Source: Bacteroides faecis MAJ27 (GTDB lineage Bacteria > Bacteroidota > Bacteroidia > Bacteroidales > Bacteroidaceae). From it: a stretch of 64,000 bases of DNA. This document shows positions 55,471-64,000 of the stretch, one piece after another. Each line of letters starts with the position of its first letter. Position 1 is the first letter of the stretch. The translations under genes were made by a program, and so were the position numbers. A model generated the notes under the pieces. It did no database searches. It was not told where the DNA came from and saw only the letters and a list, made by a program, of their open reading frames with translations. Where the stretch lies: contig NZ_FNNN01000005.1 of assembly GCF_900106755.1 (NCBI RefSeq), forward strand, positions 1 through 64,000, written 5' to 3'.

Positions 55471-58400
55471 TTATAGCAATATAATGCGCTTTTGCATAAT
55501 GTCTGTAAGTTGTGCCTTCAACTGACGGGCATTGATTGGTTTCGGCATATAACCGTCGAAACCACTTTCCATTACCTGCTGTTCGTCCGAAGCGTATGCA
55601 AAAGCCGTGACTGCAATAATCGGTACCTTAGCGGAGTATTTGCGAATTTCTTTAGTTGCTTCATATCCATTCAGAACGGGCATGTTGATGTCCATCAGTA
55701 TGATTTGCGGATTATATTCTTTGAACATATTCACAGCTTCCTGACCGTCCCAGGCATGAATCAGATGGTAGTCGTATTTTAGAATAGACTCGAATAACTT
55801 ATAGTTGCTTTCATTGTCTTCAGCAATCAGAATGATCAGTTTGTCCTTTTCTATGAAAATCGTCTGTGTTTTCTTCGGGAGAGGCTTTTCTACTGTTTCG
55901 GCTTGTTTGTAAGGCAATGTAAACCAGAATGTAGCCCCCTTTCCTTCTTCTGATTCCACTCCGATTTTACCACCCATATGATCAACGAGTGTCTGGCAAA
56001 TTGAGAGCCCTAATCCTGTTCCTTGTGTAAAGGAATTCAATTTTATAAAACGTCCGAAGATACTTTCTTGTTTATCCTGGGGGATGCCGCAACCTGTGTC
56101 AGTTACGTAAAAATAGAGCTCATCGTTTTGGTGTTCATATCCGAACCGGATGCTGCCTTGAGGTGTAAACTTTATGGCATTGGTTATAAGATTGATAATT
56201 AACTGGGATAACCTGTTTTTTTCTATATGTGCAAAACAAGGTTCTGCAGGAGCTACAAATTCCAGCTTTACAGTATCCGACTTGAGTTTCAGTTGGCAGC
56301 TGTTTTCCAGATCTTTCATTAAATCATTGAGTTCAATATCGGAATAATGTAAATCCAATGTTCCGGCTTCTATTTTGGATAGGTCGAGGATGTCACTGAT
56401 GAGTTGCAACAATAGGGTATTATTGTTTTCAATGATGCTGACATATTCCTGTTTTTCCTCTTCTTCCTCCGTAGAGGCCAATATGCCGGAGAAGCCGACG
56501 ATAGCATTTAATGGAGTACGAATTTCGTGACTCATGTTGGCGAGGAAGGCGGACTTCAGACGATTAGATTCTTCGGCACGGTCTTTGGCATTGATCAATT
56601 CCATTTCCATTTTTTTCCGTTCGGTAATAACGAGTGAGGAGCCTATCAAAGTTAACGGTTTGCCGTTCTCATCCCGCGTTTCAACAGCTGCCTGGGCTTC
56701 CACCCATTCTATTCTATGAAATCCGTTTTGTGTGCTGATCACACGGTACTCTTCTTTCACTTTTTTCGAATGACCTTCTATCAGGTTCTGATAAGCTTGT
56801 TCTACCCGTTTTCGGTCTTCTTTGAATATCTTGGAAAAATATTGATTGTCCGGAACAGCCAATTGATCTTCATTAATGTCTTTTCCTTGTGTGCTTAGCT
56901 CTATCGGTTTATTGATGTCACATAGGATTGTTTTGCTTTGCAAATCCCATTTCCAGGGTACAATGTTTGCCACATCGAGTGACATGGCTAGCTTATTATT
57001 GATAGTACTTAGTTTTTGTTGTGCCCTGTGTAATTCCGTACTGTCCAGGCAGAATACATCGATCATCTTGTTTTGAGGATTCGCTTTGAGCACAATGTCA
57101 TAGAAAGTATTTATTTTCTTGAAATAATAGGGAAAAGTTATTATCTTATTTTCAGACAAAGCTATTTGAGTGAAGTGTAAGAATGGGGGCATTGACTCAA
57201 GGAATATTTCACTCGCTTTTCTTCCGATAACTTTCTCTTTGCGGAAAAATTTCTTTTCAAAGTGAGCATTCACATTACGGTAAATCAATTCTATAGGAGT
57301 ACCGTTTTTGTCAGTAATCACTTCTTCCTGCATATATAGAATAGGCATATTATTAATCAGGCTTTTATAGTTTGCCATTGCTTCGATCTCTTTTTGCTGT
57401 GCTTTTTTGATGATATTTAGATTATGAATACGATAGAAAAAAAATAATGCCAATAATAGAATGAAGAAAAGTGCTCCTATAATAAAGTACCTGTTCTGTT
57501 CCCAAAAAGTGAGTGGTTTGTTTAGAAAACAGGTGTTGGGCGGACACATGGAGGGGGAGTATCCTTTACGAAGCAAGATAGTATAATTAATGATGGGCAC
57601 ACCGTCCGATGGTGTATAGAAAGGAATTTCCCGTGCCTGCTTTCCATTAAGTATTTCGGAGACAATATGAATCAATTGCTGATTGTAATGTTTCTGATTG
57701 TAAGTATAGCCACCTATCATACCTCCGTTTTCCTCGGTAATGTCGGCCATATTGAGGGTGAAAATAGGGGCGCTGGTTGTCACGATAAGTTTGTAGGCAT
57801 TAGAAGCTAAGTATGTATTTCCCGCAAATTTAGTTTTATAGAGCCAGGAAGCAAATAGTATTCCTGTTGTATTCGGATCGATAAAATACAATGAATCCAG
57901 TAATTGGTTGGTTGTCCATTTCTTCGGAGTGATGAACTGATATTCGATGTCCGGATTCATGGTTTTCAACTTGCTCTGTATCTCAATGCTATTGGTTTGG
58001 TTGATTTGCCGTTCATCCCCGATAAATATAAATTTCTTCATATCGGGGACTATATGAGATATTAGTTGTATGTTTTCCTGAAGATAGAGGTTAGAGTATA
58101 AATGAACCAAGTTGTATGGATCGGCCAGTTGAGAGAGTGGTATACAGTCGGCTTTTACAATCGGTTGCTTGCATATATAGACTTCTTGTGAGCCTATATA
58201 GTTTTCTTCCGAACATAATACGATAGGAATATCCCCCCATAGTTCTCTATATTCGTCGCGCAGCAATAGAGCTGAATTACCCAATAATACCAGTAAACGT
58301 GGATGATGTTTACTATATTTTTCCTGAATAAGATTCTTGAATTCCTTCAAGGTGGTATCGGTATCAATCATTAGCATATTCATATGTTCCGCATATAAAG

Positions 58401-58590
58401 TTAATTGGGGAACTTTTTGTACATATTCTGATATAGCGGAGATCATCCGATTACTCCATGGAGCAGATTCTGCATAGGAATTGATACACAAAATGTAATT
58501 TGAGATATCTATGTGGTCTCTTTGCGCTAAAATAGGGGTAATAGATACGAAACATAGAAAAAACAGTAGCAGATGTTTTTTTATATTCAT
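55471..58590 (-). CDS. Hybrid sensor histidine kinase with periplasmic binding-protein-like domain
   Basis: A 1039-residue membrane kinase. A signal peptide (cleaved after ILAQ) leads into a periplasmic domain (about 27-330) resembling ABC-type sugar/aromatic-binding folds (ABC_sub_bind-like). Then come a membrane helix (about 367-387), two PAS domains (405-510 and 530-655), the kinase (NMSHEIRTPLNAIVGF, H688, with intact N, G1 and G2 boxes) and a C-terminal receiver (D967 in ILMDINMP). It lacks a DNA-binding domain, so it needs another output partner. The ligand is unknown. Confidence 0.9.
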   Translation of the reverse strand: MNIKKHLLLFFLCFVSITPILAQRDHIDISNYILCINSYAESAPWSNRMISAISEYVQKVPQLTLYAEHMNMLMIDTDTTLKEFKNLIQEKYSKHHPRLLVLLGNSALLLRDEYRELWGDIPIVLCSEENYIGSQEVYICKQPIVKADCIPLSQLADPYNLVHLYSNLYLQENIQLISHIVPDMKKFIFIGDERQINQTNSIEIQSKLKTMNPDIEYQFITPKKWTTNQLLDSLYFIDPNTTGILFASWLYKTKFAGNTYLASNAYKLIVTTSAPIFTLNMADITEENGGMIGGYTYNQKHYNQQLIHIVSEILNGKQAREIPFYTPSDGVPIINYTILLRKGYSPSMCPPNTCFLNKPLTFWEQNRYFIIGALFFILLLALFFFYRIHNLNIIKKAQQKEIEAMANYKSLINNMPILYMQEEVITDKNGTPIELIYRNVNAHFEKKFFRKEKVIGRKASEIFLESMPPFLHFTQIALSENKIITFPYYFKKINTFYDIVLKANPQNKMIDVFCLDSTELHRAQQKLSTINNKLAMSLDVANIVPWKWDLQSKTILCDINKPIELSTQGKDINEDQLAVPDNQYFSKIFKEDRKRVEQAYQNLIEGHSKKVKEEYRVISTQNGFHRIEWVEAQAAVETRDENGKPLTLIGSSLVITERKKMEMELINAKDRAEESNRLKSAFLANMSHEIRTPLNAIVGFSGILASTEEEEEKQEYVSIIENNNTLLLQLISDILDLSKIEAGTLDLHYSDIELNDLMKDLENSCQLKLKSDTVKLEFVAPAEPCFAHIEKNRLSQLIINLITNAIKFTPQGSIRFGYEHQNDELYFYVTDTGCGIPQDKQESIFGRFIKLNSFTQGTGLGLSICQTLVDHMGGKIGVESEEGKGATFWFTLPYKQAETVEKPLPKKTQTIFIEKDKLIILIAEDNESNYKLFESILKYDYHLIHAWDGQEAVNMFKEYNPQIILMDINMPVLNGYEATKEIRKYSAKVPIIAVTAFAYASDEQQVMESGFDGYMPKPINARQLKAQLTDIMQKRIILL

Positions 58591-58710
58591 AAAGAGGTCT
58601 GTTTGTGCTCGATTTAATAATTAATGGTTGATTTGATATGGACAAAAGTAGTAAAAACAATCTGAAAAACGATAATATCCCTTCAAAAAATGATAAAATG
58701 AAAATATTAA

Positions 58711-59461
58711 CTAAAGAATTTCATCTTTTATGTTGTATAGGTGCGTAAACCGAAAGCGAGAACCGGCTCCCTGTTCGGATTCTACCCCGATATGACTGCC
58801 GAGATGATCTATGATACTTCTGCAGATGGACAATCCCAGCCCCGTTCCTTTCGAAAAAGAATTCAATTTCACAAAACACTCGAATACATGTTCTTTTTTG
58901 TCCGGAGCGATGCCCATCCCTGTATCTGTCACGGAAAATTCGATTGTCTGACTATTTTCGTTCAGATGATATTCAAGAAGAATTTGACCTTCACTGGTGA
59001 ATTTGAGAGCATTGTTGATGAAATTGGTGATAACCTGCATTAAACGTTTCTTATCTGTATAAATGCAGTAATCTGGAAGGTTGGAAGCAAGTAGAACGGG
59101 TACTGCCTTGTCCTCCTTTATGTCGTAATTGCGCATAATATCCTCACAGAAGCTCTTGACATTGAGATGGTCCATCGTGAATTCAAGAGTTCCGGCTTCT
59201 ATTTTTGATAGATCCAGAATATCTGATATTAACTGTAACAGCAAATCTGTATTCTCTTGCATAATATTAATGTATTCCCGGCGCTCTTCTTTGCTGTCTG
59301 ACTCGACAAGGAGGCTTGCAAAACCGACAATTTTTAAACCCATAGTATTTACAAATATCAGTTAGCGATTCTGTGATTTTTGCTTCGATAGTTTTATCAC
59401 TGTTCAATCGTTCTAGAAAATGAAGTAAAAATGCGCTAAATCCTTGTTTCTCTTTGTTCAT
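58711..59461 (-). pseudogene. Broken sensor histidine kinase
   Basis: A 210-codon frame (58711-59343) encodes the kinase core after the H-box: GFASLLVE, LLLQLISDILDLSKIEAGTL, N-box FINNALKF, G1 DTGMGI and G2 GTGLGLS. It lacks the HEIRTP segment and any sensor. Upstream, another frame starting at 59461 encodes ~40 residues (LLHFLERLNSDKTIEAKITESLTD) like the start of a GAF/PAS-type sensor. The two are joined near 59340 out of frame. The simplest reading is a deletion that removed the sensor and the phosphoacceptor His. It is paralogous to the kinase next to it. Confidence 0.8.
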
Positions 59462-59964
59462 ATACTGTTTATACCTAAGGTTAGATACGTTGCATGTGTA
59501 TCGTTTTTCTTTTCAAATATTCAGGTCGCTAATATACAAACTTTTGAAAGATAATAATGTTTTACTATTTTTTTGTAATAGTCCGTTATTCTTTATTTTG
59601 ATACGAAAACAGAAGGAGTGACAGCAGTTTTTTCTTAACTATAGAGAGTAATCGCCATATGTAGGTGTATGGAATGGGTACTATCTGTTTTTTATCAATA
59701 GTTACCTGCTCATTGTTGTGTTTTATTGACGAACGGATTGGGAAAATTGGTGAGTGGGAAGCGGATTTTGTAAGTCGTTGGTTCTTAATACTATATGAGT
59801 ATTGTTTTTTCCCTTTTAAACCAACACCCTGTTGGTTTAAAACCAAGGACCCGTTTCTCGGTGTGCAACGGGCCGTTGGTTTTAAAGGAACGAATGACTT
59901 AATAATCCAATTGCATGAATCATTCTTCTTTTGTGTAGAATTCTTCTAAGATGTACTGCCAGGG
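59462..59964. other. Intergenic region with a repeat array
   Basis: About 500 bp between the broken kinase and the PfpI-like gene. Two overlapping short open frames (59586-59846 on minus, 59665-59949 on plus) show no protein-like features and run through the palindromic array. Only the array at 59812 is recognisable. Confidence 0.6.
59812..59888. repeat. 22-bp-phased palindromic repeat array 4
   Basis: Units aligned at 59821 (CCAACACCCT), 59843 (CCAAGGACCC) and 59865 (GCAACGGGCC) are 22 bp apart. Outer arms CCTTTTAAACCAAC (59812-59825) and GTTGGTTTTAAAGG (59875-59888) are near-perfect complements, and 59816-59842 holds the palindrome TTTAAACCAAC/GTTGGTTTAAA. It lies 77 nt past the stop of the minus-strand PfpI-like gene. 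Confidence 0.75.
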
Positions 59965-60492
59965 TTATTTCAATGCTTCTATGATTCTTGGTAACATTGT
60001 CCAGATCGTATTCTCATCTTGTGCAGTAAAAAAGTTGCCATCTATTTCCGATTTTTCATCCGTGGCGGTTCCATTTTGAATTGCCGGTTTGGCTAGCGGG
60101 TGAACAGCTATTTTTTTGCCTTTCGTTATACCTGTAAAGTCAAACATCATGGCGCCGGCACAATGCCCGATCATCACCTTTCCTTTTTCTCCGAAGGTCT
60201 TGATGACTTCCATCAAGTCTACATTGTAAGGCTTGTCTGCGTATTGCTGGAATACAGGTACTGCATCACCGCAAGAGAATACGAGTGCGTCAAATTCGTC
60301 CTCATGTCCTTTTAGATTGGCTATTACATCATCTACTGTCAGGGTAACTCCTGAATTAGTTTTGATTTCTTTCGTATCCGATACGGCAAATACTTTATAT
60401 GGAATGCCGTTTTCGAAAAAAGCTTCTAAATACTGGAATAAACCACACCCATTTACCGGATTAACTGCTAAAACTGCTACTTTCTTTGCCAT
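59965..60492 (-). CDS. DJ-1/PfpI family protein
   Basis: About 175 residues from the ATG at 60492 (MAKKVAVLAVNPVNGCG). Upstream in-frame ATGs exist, but the family begins here. The nucleophile is C111 in the elbow GHCAGAMM. Such proteins act as glyoxalase/deglycase-type enzymes or chaperones under electrophile stress. It is transcribed divergently from an HxlR regulator, which probably controls it. Confidence 0.85.
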   Translation of the reverse strand: MAKKVAVLAVNPVNGCGLFQYLEAFFENGIPYKVFAVSDTKEIKTNSGVTLTVDDVIANLKGHEDEFDALVFSCGDAVPVFQQYADKPYNVDLMEVIKTFGEKGKVMIGHCAGAMMFDFTGITKGKKIAVHPLAKPAIQNGTATDEKSEIDGNFFTAQDENTIWTMLPRIIEALK

Positions 60493-60552
60493 AATCATCA
60501 TTATTAGAGTGAAACAATAGTTATTTTTAGTAAGTTTATTACTTTTGTGATG

Positions 60553-60560
60553 CAAATGTA
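60553..60560 (-). promoter_or_regulatory. -7 promoter element of the PfpI-like gene
   Basis: The complement reads TACATTTG, with ATTG (complement of 60581-60584) at 20-nt spacing. It would give a ~60-nt leader, and it lies in the 166-bp divergent region shared with the HxlR gene. Confidence 0.6.
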
Positions 60561-60658
60561 TCTACCTTGATTGAGAAATACAATAACGAACCTCAGAATA
60601 AGGAAGTTACATGGAAGTAACTATTGCTGAAACTCAACAATATATAAAACGTTAAAAG

Positions 60659-61006
60659 ATGAAAAACTTTCACCCGACAGGGAATTGTCCCGTAAGAGAT
60701 GTTATATGCCGCTTGGGAGACAAATGGTCGATGCTGGTACTCATTACTTTGAATGCCAATGGCACGATGCGTTTTAGTGATATTCATAAAACGATAGAGG
60801 ATATTTCACAGCGGATGTTAACTGTTACTCTTCGTACGCTTGAATCTGACGGCTTGGTTGAACGGAAAATATATGCAGAAGTTCCTCCCCGTGTAGAGTA
60901 TTACCTGACAGATACAGGAGGAACTTTAATTCCTCATCTTGAAGGATTGGTTGGCTGGGCTTTAGAAAATATGGATACGATTCTGGAGCATAGGAAAGGC
61001 AGCTGA
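60659..61006 (+). CDS. HxlR-family transcriptional regulator
   Basis: A 115-residue MarR-like winged-helix protein of the HxlR family: CPVRDVICRLGDKWSMLVLITL, then the recognition region ISQRMLTVTLRTLESDGLVERKIY and the wing VPPRVEYYLTDTG. The N-terminal C10 is at the position used as redox or quinone sensor in YodB/HypR-type members. It probably regulates the divergent PfpI-like gene (inference). Confidence 0.9.
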   Translation: MKNFHPTGNCPVRDVICRLGDKWSMLVLITLNANGTMRFSDIHKTIEDISQRMLTVTLRTLESDGLVERKIYAEVPPRVEYYLTDTGGTLIPHLEGLVGWALENMDTILEHRKGS

Positions 61007-61024
61007 TCAGTCAGGGCAATTGTG

Positions 61025-61072
61025 TTATTAGGCGCAAATGAAAACAAACAGGACTTCATTTGCGCCTGATAA
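61025..61072. terminator. Bidirectional hairpin between HxlR and peptidase genes
   Basis: A perfect 12-bp GC-containing stem (61031-61042 with 61055-61066) extends to about 18 bp with one G-T pair (61025-61072). It sits between converging genes. T tracts are short on both sides, so termination strength is uncertain. Confidence 0.65.
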
Positions 61073-61091
61073 TCCATAGTGAAGACGGATG

Positions 61092-63326
61092 CTACTTTAT
61101 TTCATTCCATCCCGGTGGAGTTGTATTTAGCAGATGGCGCACGAAGAAATCATAGCGTTTATGTTCACCATAACTTTCTCCCATCGTATGATGGGCTCCG
61201 GGGATGACGACTAATTCAAAATCTTTATTAGCTTTGATCAGAGCGTTCACTACCTGCATGGTGGAAGCCGGATCTACGTTATCATCCATTTCACCTACTA
61301 CCAGCATTAGCGGACGGCTAAGCAGATGGGCATTTTCAACATTCGATCCTTCTTTATATTGCTCCCCAATGGGGTATCCCAGCCATTGTTCATTCCACCA
61401 GATTTTATCCATGCGGTTATCATGGCAACCGCAGGCTGAATATGCTGCTTTATAGAAGTCCGGATGAAACAGTACTGCTGTCATTGATTCTTGTCCACCT
61501 GCGGAACAACCATATATTCCGACACGATCTATATCCATATAAGGATACTTTTGGGCTGCAGATTTTATCCAGGCGATATGATCGGGTAACCCGGCATCTT
61601 TCAGATTCTTGTAGCACACGTTTTCGAAACTGCGTGAACGGAAAGAAGTTCCCATACCGTCTACCATTACAACAATAAAACCGAGTTCGGCAATACCACT
61701 CATATAATAGTTATAGGGGATGAAATTCTTGGGGACGTATTGGCTGCCGGGCCCTTGGTAGATGTATTCCAGAACAGGGTATTTCTTGGCGGGGTCGAAG
61801 TTGGAGGGACGAATGATGATTCCCCACATATCCGTTTTCCCGTCACGTCCTTTGGCTGTGAATACTTCGGGGGCTTTCCAGCCTTCCGCTATCAAACGGC
61901 TGATATCGGCAGTTTCGAGTGGCATGATGACTTTTCCGTTTTCAGCATTGCGGAGTACGGCTATGGGGGCTTTGTCTACCATTGAATATACATCGACCAG
62001 ATATTGCATATCTTTGGAAAACCATGCGTTGTGCATTCCTTCTTCCGGAGTGAGACAAGTGAGATTTCTGCCATCGAAGCCGATACGATAGTAACGGATC
62101 AGGTAGGGATCTTCATTGGCCTGTACACCATTTGCCGAAAAATAAATAAGTTGGTTCGTTTCATCTACACGAAGAATATCACGTACATACCATTCGCCTT
62201 TGGTTATCTGATGAACAGGTTGGGCTGTGGTGCGATCATACATATACAGATGATTCCAGTTGTCACGTTCACTCATCCATATCATCCGTTTTCCATCTTG
62301 CAAGTCGTGGCGGAAATGGCGGGAATAATTGACGTATTTATCACTTGTTTCTTCTATTAACGGACGTACTTTTCCTGTTGTAGCCGAAAGCTCCAATACC
62401 CGGTAAACCTGATGGCCGCGTTGGTTGTATTCGAAGGTAACGGCTTGGCTGTCTTTATTCCATTCGGGACTCGTAAGATAATATTGTTGAGAGAATAAAT
62501 CTGTTGATGGAATCACACCGTGTCCTGTTTCTACTTCGTAAATGCAGGGTATCCTAAATGGAAGTTCGTCTCCCGGTTTGGCATACTCTTGTTTGTGGAG
62601 TTTAGGTTGAAGTTGGTCGGTAGGGGAGGATTCAACATAATATACATAGCGTTTTTCTACCGGGCGGATCTTGCAGGAAGCCACTTTTTTACTGTCGGGA
62701 GACCAACGGATATAGGCTGAGTAATAATTTCCCAAAGTACCGTCGAGACTTAACTGTCTTTCTTTTCCGGTGGCTATTTCCTTTACATATATATTATGAT
62801 TCTTAATGAATGCTACATATTTCCTGTCAGGAGAGGAGACGGGAGTTGCTGTTTTTTCGTCGTCAGTTTCCATCCAGTGGCGTTGTTTGTGTGGAGCCGG
62901 CAGAGTGCCTTCGTCTGTCAGCTGATTGGTGTTGATGGCATACATCCATCGATGATTGTTGAAGACGAAACGTAGTGTATCCAACTTCTTATTGACTGAC
63001 AGACGATCCAGATAAAGAGAAGTCGATTCTATTTTACGTCCTGATGCTTCACTTAAAGCCGTTGCCATAAGTTTGTGGTCGAACAAGTCTTTCCTGTTTT
63101 TATGGTCGGCATCCACTAATACATAGAGACGTCCTTCGGGAGTATTTCGCACATACCAGAAATGATGTGTTTCATCAATCCACTCCGGATTCACATTGGA
63201 ATAGAATACTTTGTTGGCACTGAATTTTTCTCCTGATGAGTAAGCGCGGCGGTAATCTTCTATGGTACCTTGTGCAACAGCTGTGTTTGTGCAAAAGAGC
63301 AAGACTGCTAATAACAGGTTTTTCAT
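61092..63326 (-). CDS. Prolyl oligopeptidase family peptidase, DPP-IV type (S9B)
   Basis: Removes N-terminal Xaa-Pro dipeptides from peptides outside the cytoplasm. It is 744 residues from the ATG at 63326, which gives a clean signal peptide (MKNLLLAVLLFCTNTAVAQG); an upstream ATG at 63353 adds nine residues. An eight-bladed propeller (about 60-480) precedes the alpha/beta hydrolase. Catalytic Ser lies in GCSAGGQES (about S608), Asp in MDDNVDP (~D682) and His in GAHHTMGE (~H712). Single gene. Confidence 0.9.
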   Translation of the reverse strand: MKNLLLAVLLFCTNTAVAQGTIEDYRRAYSSGEKFSANKVFYSNVNPEWIDETHHFWYVRNTPEGRLYVLVDADHKNRKDLFDHKLMATALSEASGRKIESTSLYLDRLSVNKKLDTLRFVFNNHRWMYAINTNQLTDEGTLPAPHKQRHWMETDDEKTATPVSSPDRKYVAFIKNHNIYVKEIATGKERQLSLDGTLGNYYSAYIRWSPDSKKVASCKIRPVEKRYVYYVESSPTDQLQPKLHKQEYAKPGDELPFRIPCIYEVETGHGVIPSTDLFSQQYYLTSPEWNKDSQAVTFEYNQRGHQVYRVLELSATTGKVRPLIEETSDKYVNYSRHFRHDLQDGKRMIWMSERDNWNHLYMYDRTTAQPVHQITKGEWYVRDILRVDETNQLIYFSANGVQANEDPYLIRYYRIGFDGRNLTCLTPEEGMHNAWFSKDMQYLVDVYSMVDKAPIAVLRNAENGKVIMPLETADISRLIAEGWKAPEVFTAKGRDGKTDMWGIIIRPSNFDPAKKYPVLEYIYQGPGSQYVPKNFIPYNYYMSGIAELGFIVVMVDGMGTSFRSRSFENVCYKNLKDAGLPDHIAWIKSAAQKYPYMDIDRVGIYGCSAGGQESMTAVLFHPDFYKAAYSACGCHDNRMDKIWWNEQWLGYPIGEQYKEGSNVENAHLLSRPLMLVVGEMDDNVDPASTMQVVNALIKANKDFELVVIPGAHHTMGESYGEHKRYDFFVRHLLNTTPPGWNEIK

Positions 63327-63521
63327 GATTCTACGATTAAAATTTGCCAACAAAGTAAACGATAATAATAGGAGAAAACAAACGCATTGTATTATTTTTC
63401 TATTGATTTGGACGATTGTCTGATTGTATCTGTATATTCTTAGAATGTGATATTCTCAATTTCAGCATTTATATCAGAGCAGGGACCGGCTGGACCGGTT
63501 CTCAAGATATACTTTCGAGAA

Positions 63522-63552
63522 ATTGTTTATCAGGTGAATTTTTATACCTTTG
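63522..63552 (+). promoter_or_regulatory. Promoter of the GNAT gene
   Basis: TACCTTTG (63545-63552) with ATTG (63522-63525) at 19-nt spacing, 35 nt before the start codon. A small GC-rich hairpin (about 63481-63502) lies upstream of it. Confidence 0.6.
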
Positions 63553-63586
63553 CAAGATACTGATAAGATGTTCAAAGTTTTACAAT

Positions 63587-64000
63587 ATGGAGATAAAAAA
63601 AGTAATTTCTGATAAAAAAGAGTTTTTGGAACTGTTGCTGCTGGCTGATGAACAGGAAAGTATGATCGACCGTTATCTGGAACGTGGTGATATGTTTGTC
63701 CTGTATGATGACGGGTTGAAAGCGTGCTGTGTCGTCACCTGTGAAGGGGAGAGGATTTACGAAATTAAGAATATAGCTACGATCTCTTTTTTCCAGCGAC
63801 AGGGATACGGTAAACGCTTGATTCAATTTTTATTTGAACATTATCAAGGGAGGTGCTCTGAAATGTTGGTTGGAACGGGAGATGTGCCTTCTACGAGATC
63901 TTTCTACGAACATTGTGGCTTCACCATCTCTCATCGGGTAGAGAACTTTTTTACCGACAATTATGACCACCCTATGTATGAAGACGGTGAACAACTGGTA
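63587..64000 (+). CDS. GNAT-family N-acetyltransferase (partial, runs off the window)
   Basis: 138 codons are visible from the ATG at 63587, with no stop before the edge. The acetyl-CoA loop reads QRQGYGKRLI (the Q/RxxGxG/A motif), preceded by the beta strand YEIKNIATISFF and followed by the FYEHCGF motif of the GNAT fold. The small-protein or small-molecule acceptor cannot be told. Confidence 0.85.
   Translation, partial: MEIKKVISDKKEFLELLLLADEQESMIDRYLERGDMFVLYDDGLKACCVVTCEGERIYEIKNIATISFFQRQGYGKRLIQFLFEHYQGRCSEMLVGTGDVPSTRSFYEHCGFTISHRVENFFTDNYDHPMYEDGEQLV

Noticed and set aside
59586..59949. Two overlapping small frames as genes
   Set aside because: Both run through the palindromic repeat array, lack promoters and look like random translation.

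Overview
The window looks like chromosomal DNA of a gut Bacteroides, close to B. thetaiotaomicron. The evidence is the many -7 elements of the Bacteroidales type (TAnnTTTG), SusC/SusD pairs, DUF1735 lipoproteins, an ECF sigma/FecR-like pair, a degenerate hybrid-type regulator, and a fucRIAKXP operon in the order I know from B. thetaiotaomicron. No transposase, integrase, phage gene, CRISPR array or tRNA was seen.

Layout. 1-139: end of an rRNA operon (5S and terminator). 321-3751 (+): a GntR/YtrA-type ABC transporter operon with a candidate operator at its promoter. 3976-11536 (+): a seven-gene V/A-type ATPase operon (E, DUF2764, A, B, D, I, K) whose rotor subunit carries the Na+ ligand set. 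11742-16006 (+): GT3 glycogen synthase and GT35 phosphorylase. 16342-17442 (-): TlpA-like lipoprotein. 17581-21948 (+): potABCD. 22031-25368 (-): AlkD-like protein, DUF4840-like lipoprotein, degenerate hybrid regulator. 25369-26684: long non-coding AT-rich gap. 26685-38892 (-): a polysaccharide utilisation locus (PUL) with sigma, anti-sigma, SusC, SusD, two GH18-like lipoproteins without the catalytic Glu, an intact GH18 endo-beta-N-acetylglucosaminidase and a LamG lipoprotein. 39081-45846 (-): fucP, X, K, A, I, R. 46023-47987 (-): rpsP and an NhaC antiporter. 48183-55465 (+): RND efflux pump with its own LytS/LytTR pair. 55471-59461 (-): a hybrid kinase and a broken paralogue. 59965-61006: divergent PfpI/HxlR pair. 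61092-63326 (-): DPP-IV-type peptidase. 63587-end (+): partial GNAT acetyltransferase.

How they fit together. The endoglycosidase PUL would capture and cut host N-glycans at the cell surface, and the adjacent fuc operon would use fucose freed from host glycans. Glycogen synthase and phosphorylase buffer carbon. The V-ATPase rotor and the NhaC antiporter both point to sodium as a coupling ion.

The main finding outside the genes is a set of four intergenic repeat arrays (about 16215, 26232, 38986 and 59812). Their core sequences differ but all share a strict 22-bp phase and palindromic units, and all lie 3' of a minus-strand gene. Two of them also share flanking sequence. They look like one family of small intergenic elements. 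Other items worth checking are the YtrA-like operator, paired FucR-site candidates, a hairpin abutting the anti-sigma start codon, alternative hairpins ahead of the LamG gene, a regulator missing its phosphoacceptor His, and the out-of-frame deletion in the paralogous kinase.
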